A stretch of 64,000 nt of DNA from Echinarachnius parma (Eukaryota > Echinodermata > Echinoidea > Clypeasteroida > Echinarachniidae). Within the stretch, counting starts at the first letter, position 1. Every line of letters begins with the position of its first letter. The stretch covers positions 61,001 to 125,000 of the forward strand of contig JBAMJV010008487.1 in assembly GCA_037951105.1 (NCBI GenBank), in the 5' to 3' direction. This document shows, one piece after another, positions 12,396 to 22,963 of this stretch. Below the pieces are notes generated by a model. The model searched no databases. It had not been told where the DNA came from and saw nothing but the letters and a program-made list of their open reading frames with translations. Made by a program: the position numbers and the translations under genes.

Positions 12396-12823
12396 AGGGG
12401 TAGTTTAGTTTTAATAAGGCTGAACTTTAGTAGCCAACATCTGCACAGTAACATTATAAACTAATAGTTATAACTCCACCATGCTCGACAGGTATACAAA
12501 ATTACAAATGACTAAGTAAAACGCCTGTTATCATTCAAAAAGAGCCATTAAAACACAACTACTTAAAAAAGGTTTTTTGTTTGTTTGAAAAAGTGCAAGC
12601 ATTTTTGTATTTGTTTCTAAAATTCATCTAATTATTTGGGCCCCAAATAATTATAAGATCAGATATATTTATTGATATTTCAGCCGTTTCTGGGTCGATT
12701 TTGACCAAATAAAGTTTATTCTGCCATTAAAATTGCATGTTCTCTCAAATTCGACACTCAGTTTTTACCTCACACAAAAATTGTGATGTGCAGCGCCCTC
12801 TCTACCAAAACTAAACTACTCCT
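12396..12823. mobile_element. TTAA-type MITE, family 1, copy B
   Basis: The termini AGGGGTAGTTTAGTTTT and its inverted counterpart are each flanked by TTAA (12,392-12,395 and 12,824-12,827). Internal sequence matches copies C and D, including the central TTTGGGCCCCAAATAATTA palindrome. It is non-coding. Confidence 0.88.
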
Positions 12824-13173
12824 TTAAAATCAAAACGAGCAGAGTACTGGAATGGGTGTCTGAGGTATGTGTGTGATTGTGGTGTGATTGGTGTTGTATG
12901 GAGATGGGGTTTTTCTTGGGATAAATTGGGGATGGGTGGGGGGGGGGGGTAAAGGAGCATGTTTTAGTTCCTTTTATTTTTAGTTACAAAACCTCCATTA
13001 TGTTTATTCTATGAAGTCAGGAAATTGAATATACAGTTGATTTGTATTTGTTTATGTATGTAAGATAACAATTTCTACTTTCGTTCATTTTAATTGCATA
13101 TGTATATTTGGTTTAGTATGTATATTCAAATGTAAATGTTTGATTTGGAGGATTAAAAATTACTTTTAAAAAA

Positions 13174-13174
<1 letters not shown>

Positions 13175-13212
<38 letters not shown>
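13175..13212. repeat. (TG)n microsatellite
   Basis: Simple TG dinucleotide tract. The surrounding stretch 12,830-13,700 has no gene that I can support. Confidence 0.95.
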
Positions 13213-13213
<1 letters not shown>

Positions 13214-13711
13214 TTGAATAGTTATGTTTGTGAATCCGTGTGTCTGTGTACATGTGTGCCGTACGTGCGTGTCTACGTTTAAGTAAGAAACAAACTCGTT
13301 TACACTAGTCAAACGACGGCACTAAGAGAAAATAACCACATGAAAAATACAATTACTCATTTAAATTTTGTCACATAATGGAAATAAAGATGGAAGAATA
13401 ATGCTCACAGAAAAAGAAAAAAATTAGATAGACACTTACCATTAAAAACGGCAATGTTCTTAATTAAAAAAACGTAAAATGCAGGTGAGCGGATACCAAC
13501 ACTAAGTGAGCGGTCAACAGCATAGTGAAGACCCTGTATTGTTGCGCGCATTGTGCGCAAAGCAGACCCGAAGGGGAGACGCGCGTTAAATATGTTACTA
13601 ATGAGCATTAGGGCGTGTGAATATCATTAAAAGACATCGCATGCCTAATCAAGTTTTTGCAATATTTAAATTAATTTGAAAAAGTGAGCGGGTGTCAGCA
13701 CTTGTATGGTA

Positions 13712-15198
13712 CTTATTTATGGAAGTGAAGTCTGGGAGTTTGAAAATATTGCGCAGATCGAGGCCTTGCATGCACAATATTGTAAGCAATTGTTAAGATT
13801 GAGAAAAGGCACAATGAATAGCATGGCACTGGGTAAATTAGGTCGGATTGAAATATGATTGAAATATCATTAATTGTAAAAGAAAAAATGGTTAACTATT
13901 GGTTTAGAACTATATCTGGTAAAGAAGTCAAGTATTCCACGACAGTGTGTAATATTTTGAAACTCCTGCGAGATAATGATATATTTTCTTCTAAATGGAC
14001 TCGATATGTACATACTGTTTTGCATGAATTAGGTATGTCAAATGTGTGGTATGAATATGAAAAAGTAAGTAGTACATGCGTGAAATCAGCCCTTGAACTA
14101 AAATTAAGTGATACATATTCTCAAAATTGGCACAGTAAACTTAACGATAGTACATGTTGTTTAAATTACCGACTTTTTAAAAGTGAGGTAATTATGGAAC
14201 CATATTTGATATTAATGCCGCCCTCATTGAGAATTGCTTTAGCAAAGCTCCGATGTGGAAATCACAGATTGCCTGTAGTAACTGGAAGATATAATGGAAT
14301 CGAAAGAAAGGATCGCATATGCGAGCTTTGTAACAATAATAAATTAGGGGATGAATTTCATTATCTATTTGAATGTCCAGTATTAGATAATGAAAGAAAG
14401 ACGTTTATAAAGTCATACTATAGAGTGAGACCGAATGTAATGAAAATGAGCCAGTTATTTAATAGTGTAAATCATAGGGAATTAGCAAATATATCAAAAT
14501 TTTGTTGTATCATAATGGCACTCTACAAGAAATAGTTAAAGTCTGCAGCCACAACGCTGATTTGTAGTATGTATGATTATTCTTCAAATTGACGAATAGT
14601 GGTAACTTGGAAAGTTTATTAATTTATAATATGTTGATGCACACGTTTAATGCATGATCTGAACAAGTATCTTTGTTGTATGTACATAGTTTGTGCTCTT
14701 GTTTTTTTTCCTGTACTGCATTGATATTTTAAAATCTGTTTGATATCGATTGACCTTGTTTTCTTTCTTTTACTTGTTTATTATTATTATTAATATTATA
14801 TACGTCGCGATTGCGTTTTATTTGTTGTCTTTGTTTGCTAAATACCGTCTTCACACCAACTTGTTGGTATCACTGTTCATTTATTTGGTAATCATAGCAT
14901 AGCGGTTTCACTCTTCATGTAATATCACCTTTTAGGTGAGTTTATCATCTAAATGTTCTTCACATTTTCGAAAGTTTATATTTTTGATCGATTTTAAATT
15001 TGCAATTAACTTACTTCATGTTTGTTTTATGTTACATGTTAGTTTTCCCTATATTGTTTATCAATGTTGTGATATATGTTTTGAATATGTGCATATATAT
15101 CTGTATATATTTGTTATATTGTGCTAAATGTGATTTTCTTCAATACCCTACGACAGGGTGACATGAGAAATAAAACATTGAACATTGAACATTGTCCT
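13712..15198 (+). mobile_element. 5'-truncated non-LTR retrotransposon (LINE)
   Basis: A broken coding part (about 13,717-14,535) is followed by an AT-rich 3' UTR and a short terminal tail in which GAACATT is repeated after AATAAAACATT (about 15,170-15,195). The coding part corresponds to the region C-terminal to reverse transcriptase in LINE ORF2. Reverse transcriptase and endonuclease are absent. 5' truncation and short 3' tail repeats are the known hallmarks of LINE retrotransposition. Clade assignment (CR1/Jockey-like) is inference. Confidence 0.75.
13717..14535 (+). pseudogene. LINE ORF2 C-terminal fragment with 11-bp duplication
   Basis: The long open frame (13,855-14,535, 226 aa) ends with a cysteine/histidine motif of the form CELCNN...EFHYLFECP near residues 158-175, typical of the extreme C-terminus of many LINE ORF2 proteins, where it probably helps bind RNA. 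Upstream in another frame lies a typical LINE thumb/linker stretch (IYGSEVW, then HAQYCKQLLRLRKGT). The two frames are separated by an 11-bp tandem duplication (ATTGAAATATG/C) near 13,846-13,867. Removing one copy would join them, so the ATG at 13,855 is a by-product of the duplication and not a real start. No catalytic reverse transcriptase residues remain. I regard it as dead. Confidence 0.75.
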
Positions 15199-15725
15199 AG
15201 ATTTTATCACGATTATGATAGATGGATTTGTTGCCCTCCGAAACCTTGGAAAAGTGGTATTACTCGTTATTTTATTTTTCGGTTTTCACAATATATACGA
15301 TTTTACTTGATTTCTGGGAATATGCAAATTAAGTGAAAATCCTAATTATGCTAATTATATGCATTGCTGATTGTTGCCAAGATGGCAACAAAGCTGAAAT
15401 ATCTTTGTTACATGTAGAACATGATTGAAACCTAATATCCTGTACTTTTTGCTCATGAATGGATTATTAAACTAGCAAATCGCTAATTTTTGTGATAATA
15501 ATTATGTGAACAAAACCTATGGAAATTTATATTTTGTTTTCCTTTTTAAAGGGGTAGTACAGTTTGGTAAGGCTAAACTTTACTAACCTAACCTGGACAG
15601 TAACATTATAAACTAATAGTTTTAACTCTACCATGCTCGAAAGTTATACAAAATTACAAACGACTAAGTAAAATGCCTGTTATCATTCAAAAAGAGCCAT
15701 TAAAACACAAGAGGGCACCTTTTAA

Positions 15726-16429
15726 CCCTAATAAGGCCGGGGGCCATAATGCCCCCCCCCCCCCCTCCCCCCTCCGCGATTTTTTGTATTGCCCCAAAAC
15801 GCTGTAAAATTTCGAAAATCGGACCTACCGTTACAAAGTCACGTGACCTTTTGTCAATGCATGTCAGCCCGAAAATCGCCTAAATTTCGTGAATTTGTGT
15901 ACAAACCATATGGAAATATCAATTTTTAAAATTAGGTATATCATTGGTAATTTGTTGTTTGTTTACATTTTATATGTTGGTTTTGGGGTTCAAAATAGTT
16001 AAATTATAGTTAGAAATAAAATAAACAACAAAAACAATAAAATACATAGGTAAAAAAAACGAAAAATTACATAAGAAATTATCAAAACAATAGAAAACAT
16101 AAGGAAGATCTTGGCTCTTCCAAATTTTTTTGTCGTATTATTGTTCCAAATGCTCTAAAGAATATATGTAGTGAAAACCAGAGTTTAATTATGAAGAATA
16201 TATGATTATGGGTAAAAATATAAATTCATGACTTATTTGCATAAATTACCATAAATATGCAAATTAATGAGATTTTCAAATAAATTAATATTTTTCATTG
16301 TATTCTATACACTTCACTTATCATGTGTGCAAATTTTCACGGCGCTCCGCGCCGAGATCTTAAGGGGGGCCATAATGCCCCCCCCCCCCCCGGCCGTAGG
16401 ATGACCTCAAATAGCCCGCCTTTTTAGGG
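15726..16429. mobile_element. TTAA-type MITE, family 5, nested
   Basis: The termini are CCCTAATAAGGC and GCCTTTTTAGGG, a near-perfect inverted pair, with TTAA at 15,722-15,725 and 16,430-16,433. The homologous position in copy D (near 20,892-20,900) has an uninterrupted TTTTTAAAAA, confirming insertion at TTAA. The TTAA-CCCTA junction resembles the known piggyBac terminus, but no transposase is encoded. C runs and a repeated GGGGGCCATAATGCCCCC block lie just inside both ends. Confidence 0.85.
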
Positions 16430-16647
16430 TTAAAAAGCATTGGTTCAACCATTTTCCATACAAAATTATGCCGTGATGTTTTATTGAAATAATGATTAAA
16501 TAGAGAGATCATCAATTACTATTAAAAAAAAACTTTTTTGAACATTTTGAAAAAGTGCAAGACTTTTTTTTTCATAAATAATTATAAGATCAGAAATATT
16601 TATTGATTTTCAGCTGTTTCTGGGTCGATTTGACCAAATAAAGTTTA

Positions 16648-16688
16648 GGGTTTAGGCTAACCCTAGCCCTTACCCTAATCCCTAACCC
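16648..16688. repeat. Telomere-like insert
   Basis: A 41-nt stretch made of GGGTTTAGG, CCCTAGCCC, TACCCTAATCC and CTAACCC-like words sits between two copies of AAATAAAGTTTA (16,636-16,647 and 16,689-16,700). Other copies of the host MITE have only one such copy and no insert. Confidence 0.7.
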
Positions 16689-17105
16689 AAATAAAGTTTA
16701 TTCTGCCATTAAAATTGCATGTTCTCTCAAATTCGCACTCAGATTTTCATTACCTCACCAAAAAGTGGGTGATGTGCAGCGCCCTCTCTACCAATACTAA
16801 ACTACCCCTTTAATGTTTAAAACCTGTTAATCAATTCATGAAGAATATTCCTGCACAAAATTAGCATATTATGCGCAATATTTAGTGATTTACAGAGAAG
16901 AATGGGGATTTCTGCATAAATTTGCATCATTAATTAAACATTTTTTTTTTCAAAAAAATAATAATGCAATCCTGCTCGATTATGTTGCAAGCTATGTGCA
17001 TGCGAAATTTTGTGCCGGCCGGTTAACATATTGCAAAACGGGAAACAATCAACAATCACATGTGATTGGCAAGTTTCTAGAGGCAGTGGTTGCATAAAGC
17101 CCATA

Positions 17106-17298
17106 TCACACAGAGCCGTCTCGATCCGACTCTTCTCAGCCAGACTAGAGTCGGGTCGATCATGTTCGAACATATAGAATCGGTCCCGACTAGACTAGCT
17201 TCCGAGTGGCTCCAAATTGGCAAATCGGAGTCGGAAGGCAACGTACACTGTGAGCTGACTAGACTCCATTCGGATCGGGCCGAGTAGGCTCTGTGTGC
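17106..17298. mobile_element. Small MITE-like inverted repeat
   Basis: Left end CACACAGAGCC and right end GGCTCTGTGTG are inverted, with further imperfect symmetry inside (TCGATCCGA versus CGGATCGGG). It is about 190 bp, non-coding, and without a clear target-site duplication. It lies immediately downstream of the XKR-like exon. Confidence 0.55.
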
Positions 17299-17308
17299 GA
17301 GAGTTACC

Positions 17309-17597
17309 TCATAATAATGCCGAGTTGGAGGATATGTATCAGAGTGCTGATTTTTAACGAGCTCCCGGATTCCGTTCTGTTCCTGAGCAGTCCTGGCACG
17401 TCTGGTTATCGTTGACGACCAGAAGCTGAACACCTGAATCACCACCGTCGGCACGAGTACGAAGGTGAATGTCAACGTACTCCAGAGCTTGTGACCTACG
17501 TCAAGGTACTTAATGGCGACCAGTATATCGGTGACGATATCGGCGACTGTACATACAAATCCCGAAGAGGAGAAGGATGACGTCAAGGTAGACTGAT
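17309..17597 (-). CDS. XK-related (XKR) family exon, partial gene or pseudogene
   Basis: The minus-strand frame reads through a hydrophobic segment containing ADIVTDILVAIKYLDVG, then LVPTVVIQVFSFW. This resembles the first transmembrane pair of XK-related proteins, where a DxxTD motif is followed by a TM helix ending in a QVFS(F/W) motif. XKR proteins are multi-pass membrane proteins; some members scramble plasma-membrane phospholipids after caspase cleavage. A possible acceptor CCATCAG precedes the frame near 17,597. A possible donor, TATGAG then GTAACT, ends the plausible coding part near 17,309. The frame continues into the adjacent MITE, which supports a splice there. No other XKR exon is seen nearby, so this may be one exon of a gene with long introns or an isolated fragment. 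There is no in-frame ATG. Family call fairly confident, functionality unknown. Confidence 0.6.
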
Positions 17598-17599
17598 GG

Positions 17600-18458
17600 T
17601 TTGCCAGCTAGGCAACACCTCCGGCAACATTGTTCTGTGTGCTGTCCTGTTATCTCCTCTGCCTTTATTCTATGCCCTAAACACATTTAAGAGAACCAAC
17701 ACTCAATCATTATCCTTCAAGATTAAATCCCTCACAGAAAGTTTAAGGGTTGATATCTAGGAGAAGTCTGACGTCAAGGTAGAACCTACATTCCGTCTTC
17801 TGTTCTATTAAGTATACATATTGTATTGTAGTAATCTTCTCTCTCTTAGTAGTAATCTTGAATGATACAATCAGTGAGTTATCGTAATACCTATGTTCCT
17901 TAATTCCATCACTATCCTAACCTATCAACTAACCACTATGTGTAACAATCGAATCTATTTATAAACCTGCCTTCATTGTGTACATGGTTAATACTTGTAT
18001 AAAGTTGAATAGCTAAATACTTAACTATTCAATTATGTAAATACCATTGAACATAATATATTCAATGTTACACATATTATGTGTGACATATATTATATAA
18101 TAATCATTCAACAACAGGGAACATATCATTAGTTTTAATATAAAAATACTTACAATATGAATATAAAGTTGAAATCCTAATTTTCACTTAATTGCTCAGG
18201 TTCATTGCTCTGGTTCATAACGTTATGAATATGAGCAAAATAACACTGATTTCCTATTGAATGAAAATATGTTATTGCTCTTTCGGAAAATGAAGTTCAA
18301 TTTTGGAAATTCCACAAAAAGGTTTTTGATGACAACATACTTCACTACTATATAGGCCTAAAGTCTCTTTAGGGTAAAGATAAGAAAAAAAGGACATAGC
18401 AAATGTGTCACAATTTGCGGTTTCAATGATTCTTGAAAGTTTCAGGGTTGATATAGTC
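17600..18458. other. No gene seen
   Basis: AT-rich DNA. The phrase GACGTCAAGGTAGA near 17,580 recurs near 17,771, suggesting a small local duplication. No frame or domain is supported. Confidence 0.5.
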
Positions 18459-18596
18459 TAGTTCTAGACTCTCAGAATTAATCTCCGCCACCCCGAAGAT
18501 CTGTATACACAGCAGTAATCGCGGCGATTTATACTTCTGTGTATACAGATCTTCGGGGTGGCGGAGATTAATTCCGAGAGTCTAGAACTAGACTAG
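18459..18596. repeat. Long near-perfect palindrome (hairpin)
   Basis: Arms of about 55 nt (including TCTCCGCCACCCCGAAGATC and its complement) flank a loop of about 26 nt. The outer ends are AGTCTAGTTCTAGACTCTC and its complement. It could form a stable hairpin if transcribed, or it is a tiny foldback element. There is no target-site duplication that I can identify. Confidence 0.8.
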
Positions 18597-19033
18597 GGTT
18601 GATGCGGCACGGATGTTGGATGACAGGTGACTCCACCGGGCTCCACAGGGTGTGAGCTGAGATCAAGAAATCGAAATCCATCTAAACTGGACCCATAGGC
18701 GTAGGAAGCGGGGGTGGTTGAAAACGGGCATATTCGGGCAAAACGCACCTGACATTCGGGCAAATTATGTCCTTTCCGGCAAAATCATGTCATAAACGTG
18801 TTATCTTGGACCAAACAATACATGATTGAAAACATGTCGTGTTTGGGAATGAAAGAGACGAGGACCTTCAATATTTGTTTGCTTGTCAGGTGATTAATCG
18901 AAAATTCGAGCAAAAAGCCTCAACCGTATAAAAACATACTTTTCATACTGTGTTCTTTATAAACGTTTCGTTTGTCTATTTCACCAGACCGACGCGACGC
19001 AGACCAGCTTGTTAAACTAACTAGATAGATATA

Positions 19034-19535
19034 CAGGGTGGCCCCAAAAAAACACAGAACGGGGCACTTTACAAAATATAGTAACGAAATAATTATGTCC
19101 ATCGGATAGGGTATCTTTTCCAATAAAAACGATACTAAGAACAGTAATTTCGGTCATGTAGTTTTTGTTTTAGGGCGCTCTGAGGGACACCATATCATGC
19201 TCCCATTTTTGTCAATTTGTATCAAGTCAGTGTGATAAATCGCACTTACTGCTCGCCATAGCGGTAGCAATACGCGCGCAATTGTTACTGTGCATTCACT
19301 CAGCTGTGTGCCGATTTGATGGGCATGAAGTTCGATTTATCAGGGACTCACATGGTAAAAATTGACAATTTACATGTTGTCACCCATAGTGCCCTAAAAC
19401 AAAAACTACACGACCATATACTTACTGTAATTATTGTATCGTTTTTCTTTGGAAAAGATGGCCGATCTGATTGAGATAATCATTTTTGTTACTATACTTT
19501 TGGAAGTACCCCGTTCCTTTTGGGGGGCCACCCTT
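19034..19535. mobile_element. TA-flanked MITE (Tc1/mariner-type ends)
   Basis: The left end CAGGGTGGCCCCAAAA and right end TTTTGGGGGGCCACCCTT are inverted and flanked by TA. Right-half fragments of the same family occur at 27,380-27,557 and 33,205-33,382, each ending GGCCACCCTGTATAGATAG or similar and running directly into GATA repeats. A TA duplication is the known mariner/Tc1 signature; no transposase is present. Confidence 0.7.
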
Positions 19536-19548
19536 TATAGATAGATCG

Positions 19549-19622
19549 ATATATAAGAGATAGATAGATAGATAGATAGAGATAGATAGATATATAGATA
19601 GATAAATAGATAGATAGATAAA
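19549..19622. repeat. (GATA)n microsatellite
   Basis: GATA tetranucleotides with a few interruptions, immediately after the TA-flanked MITE. The apparent YLSI-repeat frames on the opposite strand are artefacts. Confidence 0.9.
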
Positions 19623-19654
19623 AAGATAACTTCGATGTTTATCATCATACTTAC

Positions 19655-19744
19655 TCTCTAAATTGGCATTAGTATCTGGCATTGCATGGGTTACGGGCTT
19701 CCTATCCTCTCGAGGCTCTTCTTCTGCACTCATTGTGTTGCCTG
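19655..19744 (-). CDS. Repeated phase-1 exon candidate, copy 1
   Basis: On the minus strand a 90-nt open segment is bounded by CTGATTACAG (acceptor) and GTAAGT (donor, after TTTAGAGA). The frame starts with two bases of a codon and ends with one, so copies spliced to each other would stay in frame and encode a 30-residue unit containing GNTMSAEEEPREDRKPVT and TNANLE. The unit is acidic and hydrophilic and I recognise no domain. Five further copies lie at 27,185, 28,259, 33,006, 33,488 and 36,718, all on the same strand. There is no independent proof of expression; a duplicated non-coding segment is the alternative. Confidence 0.4.
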
Positions 19745-20021
19745 CTGTAATCAGATCATACAGGTATATAGTTATATAGACAATATGAATAGATAGATAG
19801 ATGTATAAATTGACTATAGCAATATAGGTAGATGTATAGGTAGGTCGGCATAGATTGCTCATAATTATAGTTGGAATATTTTTTTTTTTAGATCCAACTT
19901 CATTTTGTCCATGTTTTTGCACCAAATGAATCATTTTAGACTAAAACTAATGATTATATCACGTTTATAGGACATAGATACATGCATGGATGTATAAATA
20001 GAGATATGGATATATTATTAT

Positions 20022-20064
<43 letters not shown>

Positions 20065-20065
20065 T

Positions 20066-20122
<57 letters not shown>

Positions 20123-20141
20123 GCAGACAGATAGATAGATA
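20022..20141. repeat. (GATA)n microsatellite
   Basis: About 120 bases of GATA repeats with rare interruptions. Confidence 0.95.
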
Positions 20142-20164
20142 GTATACAACTTATGAATGTTTAT

Positions 20165-20255
20165 GAGTGGAATGGTACGAATATTTGCATGAGGTGAAAG
20201 ATGGAATGTCTTTCACCGAATGAAAATATTCGTACCATTCCATGAATGGAAAAAA
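20165..20255. repeat. Hairpin-forming repeat end
   Basis: GGAATGGTACGAATATT and its complement AATATTCGTACCATTCC flank a short region that is itself symmetric (GGTGAAAGATGG... CTTTCACC). A copy lacking the left arm occurs at 27,689-27,760. It appears to be one end of the dispersed repeat continuing to about 21,700. Confidence 0.7.
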
Positions 20256-21680
20256 CATTCATTATTTGTTTTGTATGACACCTATGTTATTTGCCTTTTC
20301 GTGTTATAAGAATCCGCGCTGTCGATTTAATCGTAGACACGGGCATCCGTCAGCGAAATAATTTGTTTCAGTTCTGCAGCCATGTTGTGTAAAAAGTATG
20401 ATGGGGGTATCGAACTTCGCGCAGTTAACTTTTAACACATCATTTCGATAATAAATATACTGATTTGTATAATAATTCTAATACCATTTTATTCAGAATA
20501 TTCTGTAGTATAATAAACATGTTTTAGTTTTAAAGGGGTAGTTTAGTTTTGGTAGAGAGGGCGCTGCACATCACAATTTTTTTGTGAGGTAATGAAAAAC
20601 TGAGTGTCGAATTTGAGAGAACATGCAATTTTAATGGCAAAATAAACTTTATTTGGTCCAAATCGACCCAGAAACGGCTGAAATATCAATAAATATATCT
20701 GATCAAATAATTATTTGGGGCCCAAATAATTAGATGATTTTTAGAAAAAAATAAAAAAATGCTTGCACTTTTTCAAAAATGTTCAAAAGCGTTTTTTAAA
20801 TAGTTGTTGATGATCTCTCTATTTAATCATTATATCAATTAAACATCACATGCATAATTTTGTATGAAAAATGGTTGAAATCAATGCCTTTTTAAAAAGC
20901 GGCCTCTTGTGTTTTAATGGCTCTTTTTGAATGATAACAGGCTTTTTACTTAGTCGTTTGTAATTTTGTATACCTTTCGAGCATGGTGGAGTTATAACTA
21001 TTAGTTTATAATGTTACTGTGCAGGTTTTGGCTACTAAAGTTCAGCCTTACCAAAACTAAACTACCCCTTTAAGATTACTCAATTTAAATTACTTATTTC
21101 GGCCTGTTTTTGAAACCCTTCCATTTTTATTGACCAAAAAAAAGGGGATCAAACTTCGCGCAGCAGTTTTCCCATTCATTTGTACGCGCAGTTAAAAGGC
21201 CATTGTAGCTGTTTTCACTGTCATTTTCTAGGCATTTTCATGCGCGCACAGAAAAAAGAGGGATCAAACTTCGCGCATTTGTATGCATACGTAGTGGTGT
21301 GGAGCTGTATGCAGCTGGCAAGTTAACTGCGCGAAACTAACTAGATGCCGCGCTAAGTTAGATGCCCTGACCATACAGCTGCCTTGCATAACGTGCGTAA
21401 TGTTTGTTAATGCGCTTGTTCAGGAATGGAAAATTTGCGCAATGCGCGCAGTTATTTTTAACGTGCGCTGGCTCGCACAAAACAACAACATAACAAAGTA
21501 CCATTCCACGTTTAATGACGTCAGAAATCGTTGAATGGTACTAAAACAGTTCTATTCAATGTAACATGACGTCAAATCGTGGAATGGTACGTTTCCAAGA
21601 ATGTCATGTGACCTGAATTCAACCAATCACATTGCGAGAACATTCCAAAGTGTCATATAAATAGTAAGCAAATTACCGTT
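20256..21680. repeat. Dispersed repeat, long copy (interrupted by MITE)
   Basis: Parts of this stretch match 27,760-28,185 (with 20,400-21,380 missing there) and 385-623. The right part carries three ATGGTAC-type motifs and ATGACGTCA-like motifs around 21,500-21,600, also present at 28,020-28,115. Family 1 MITE copy D lies inside. No gene is supported. Confidence 0.6.
20534..21069. mobile_element. TTAA-type MITE, family 1, copy D
   Basis: The ends AGGGGTAGTTTAGTTTTGG and the inverted CCAAAACTAAACTACCCCT are flanked by TTAA (20,530-20,533 and 21,070-21,073). It has the opposite internal orientation to copies B and C. The paralog at 385-623 shows the same host sequence with a single TTAA and no insert, which fixes the boundaries. 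Confidence 0.92.
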
Positions 21681-21780
21681 GGTGAAGGTGATGGGACAAA
21701 CTATCACTTCCGAGGCGATCTGGATGTAGCTTAGCGTATACAATCAGATCGCCGAGGAAGTGATAGTTTGCCATCGCCTG
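21681..21780. repeat. Imperfect palindrome
   Basis: AAACTATCACTTCCGAGGCG and GATCGCCGAGGAAGTGATAG face each other across about 25 nt. Arms are about 40 nt. The following stretch 21,781-22,250 has no gene that I can support. Confidence 0.7.
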
Positions 21781-22300
21781 AAATCAAAAGGTATTATTTG
21801 CTTTATATTCCACATCAATTATTTTGATCACAAACGACCTATAACTAACACAAAGGGCTAACAAGTTTGGAATATTGAGCAATTGATCGAGTCTTTTATT
21901 TTAATTTCGTCAATTCTGCACATGAACAAGATTTATGATTAAAAGTCAAAGACGCTTATACCATTGTCTATTAAGCGTAGCCGCGGGCAAACGTTGCGCA
22001 TCAGCGCGCTACCTTTCTGCTCACTAACGCGCGCACGCGTACTTGCGCGCGAACAATTGAATATCTACACAGTGCCCACGCACTTTTACCGACTATCTAG
22101 TGAGTGCAACGCACTTTCACCCAAGTTATCTACACAGTGTAACGAACTTTTCTTCTTCCATCAATAATGGGCGAAACTATATTTCATCACGTGATTAACT
22201 TTTGACCAATCGTAGAACAAGATTCTTAGTATGTGGAATATAAATATAGATAAATAGATTGGTAGGATCTGTATTGATACTACTATCTACTAGATATACA

Positions 22301-22475
22301 TACTTACCCCTTCCAACTAACCAGTGCATTAACGCCAGCCGTTCATGCCTAAACAACCGCTAGTAACAAAGAAATAAATTAAATAAACAAACCTTCCGCC
22401 TGCGACCACGGCTAGCCCTGCAACGTAAGCAAGACCGCCATGACAGTCGTCCTTCTAACACGCGCTTCAAAGCAC
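22301..22475 (+). repeat. DIRS left inverted terminal repeat
   Basis: Starts TACTTACCCCTTCCAACTAA and continues through CGTTCATGCCTAAACAACCG to the block near GACAGTCGTCCTTCT. It is the inverted counterpart of 26,935-27,113. A further 46 nt (22,255-22,300) belongs to the element's left tip and has no counterpart in the right repeat, as DIRS termini are known to be unequal. Confidence 0.9.
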
Positions 22476-22504
22476 AAGAAGGAGGGGAAGGAGGGGGGGG
22501 GGGG

Positions 22505-22605
22505 TTCGGAAGGGGTAAGTATGTATATCTAGTAGATAGTAGTATCAATACAGATCCTACCAATCTACCACAATATCCATACTTACCCCTTCCAACTAAC
22601 CAGTG
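22505..22605. repeat. DIRS internal complementary region
   Basis: Its complement reads from the right terminal repeat (GGTTAGTTGGAAGGGGTAAG...) through ATATTGTGG directly into TAGATTGGTAGGATC, the left tip. It therefore preserves the sequence of an end-to-end circle junction. The TAGAT core lies at 22,563-22,567. Confidence 0.9.
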
Positions 22606-22642
22606 CAGAGTAGCACAGATAGGTACTTACGGGTGGTGGCCC

Positions 22643-22945
22643 TCACAAAGCGGAAGACACCGCCACACCCAAGGAAGCTCTGGCAAACGACGCTTCTTCC
22701 GCCACGACATCCTTGAGGTAACACGTCGGGAAAGTATTGGGGCTCTGCCAGTACGTAGACTGTTGGATTGGCCGACGGATGCTCCGTTAAACAACGCCCA
22801 TGAAGCACTAATCCCTCTCGTGTCATGAGCACGGACCGGTCCCCGCAGGATAGCCTCGTCACCCGCTGCCTTGATGACGTCAACGAGCCATCTGGAGTTA
22901 GCGGCAGCAGAAGCAGGCCGATGTGGCGCAACCAGCGTAACGAAT
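22643..22945 (-). pseudogene. DIRS tyrosine recombinase, C-terminal remnant
   Basis: One minus-strand frame carries a segment ending VRAHDTRGISASWALFNGAS, which contains the HxxR catalytic motif of tyrosine recombinases. A second frame carries the following block, with YLKDVVAEEASFARASLGVA and a stop at 22,643. Its YLKD tyrosine is the expected nucleophile. The two parts are in different frames, so a frameshift lies near 22,750. The N-terminal and central recombinase regions are missing; the RNase H part joins this remnant almost directly at about 22,960. Family knowledge: DIRS uses this enzyme instead of an integrase to insert circular DNA without duplicating target sequence. This copy cannot make it. 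Confidence 0.8.
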
Positions 22946-22963
22946 AGATCCGTTCGCCCTGAA

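Larger units (their letters stand above)
15550..16809. mobile_element. TTAA-type MITE, family 1, copy C (carries a second MITE)
   Basis: The ends AGGGGTAGTACAGTTTGG and the inverted ACTAAACTACCCCT are flanked by TTAA at 15,546-15,549 and 16,810-16,813. The body matches copies B and D but is split by another MITE (15,726-16,429) and by a telomere-like insert (16,648-16,688). Confidence 0.85.

Noticed and set aside
19431..19934. Proteins with YLSI repeats, here and near 27,485, 28,411, 29,749 and 33,339
   Set aside because: They are translations of GATA/TATC microsatellites; only the 90-nt exon-like part inside some of them is of interest.
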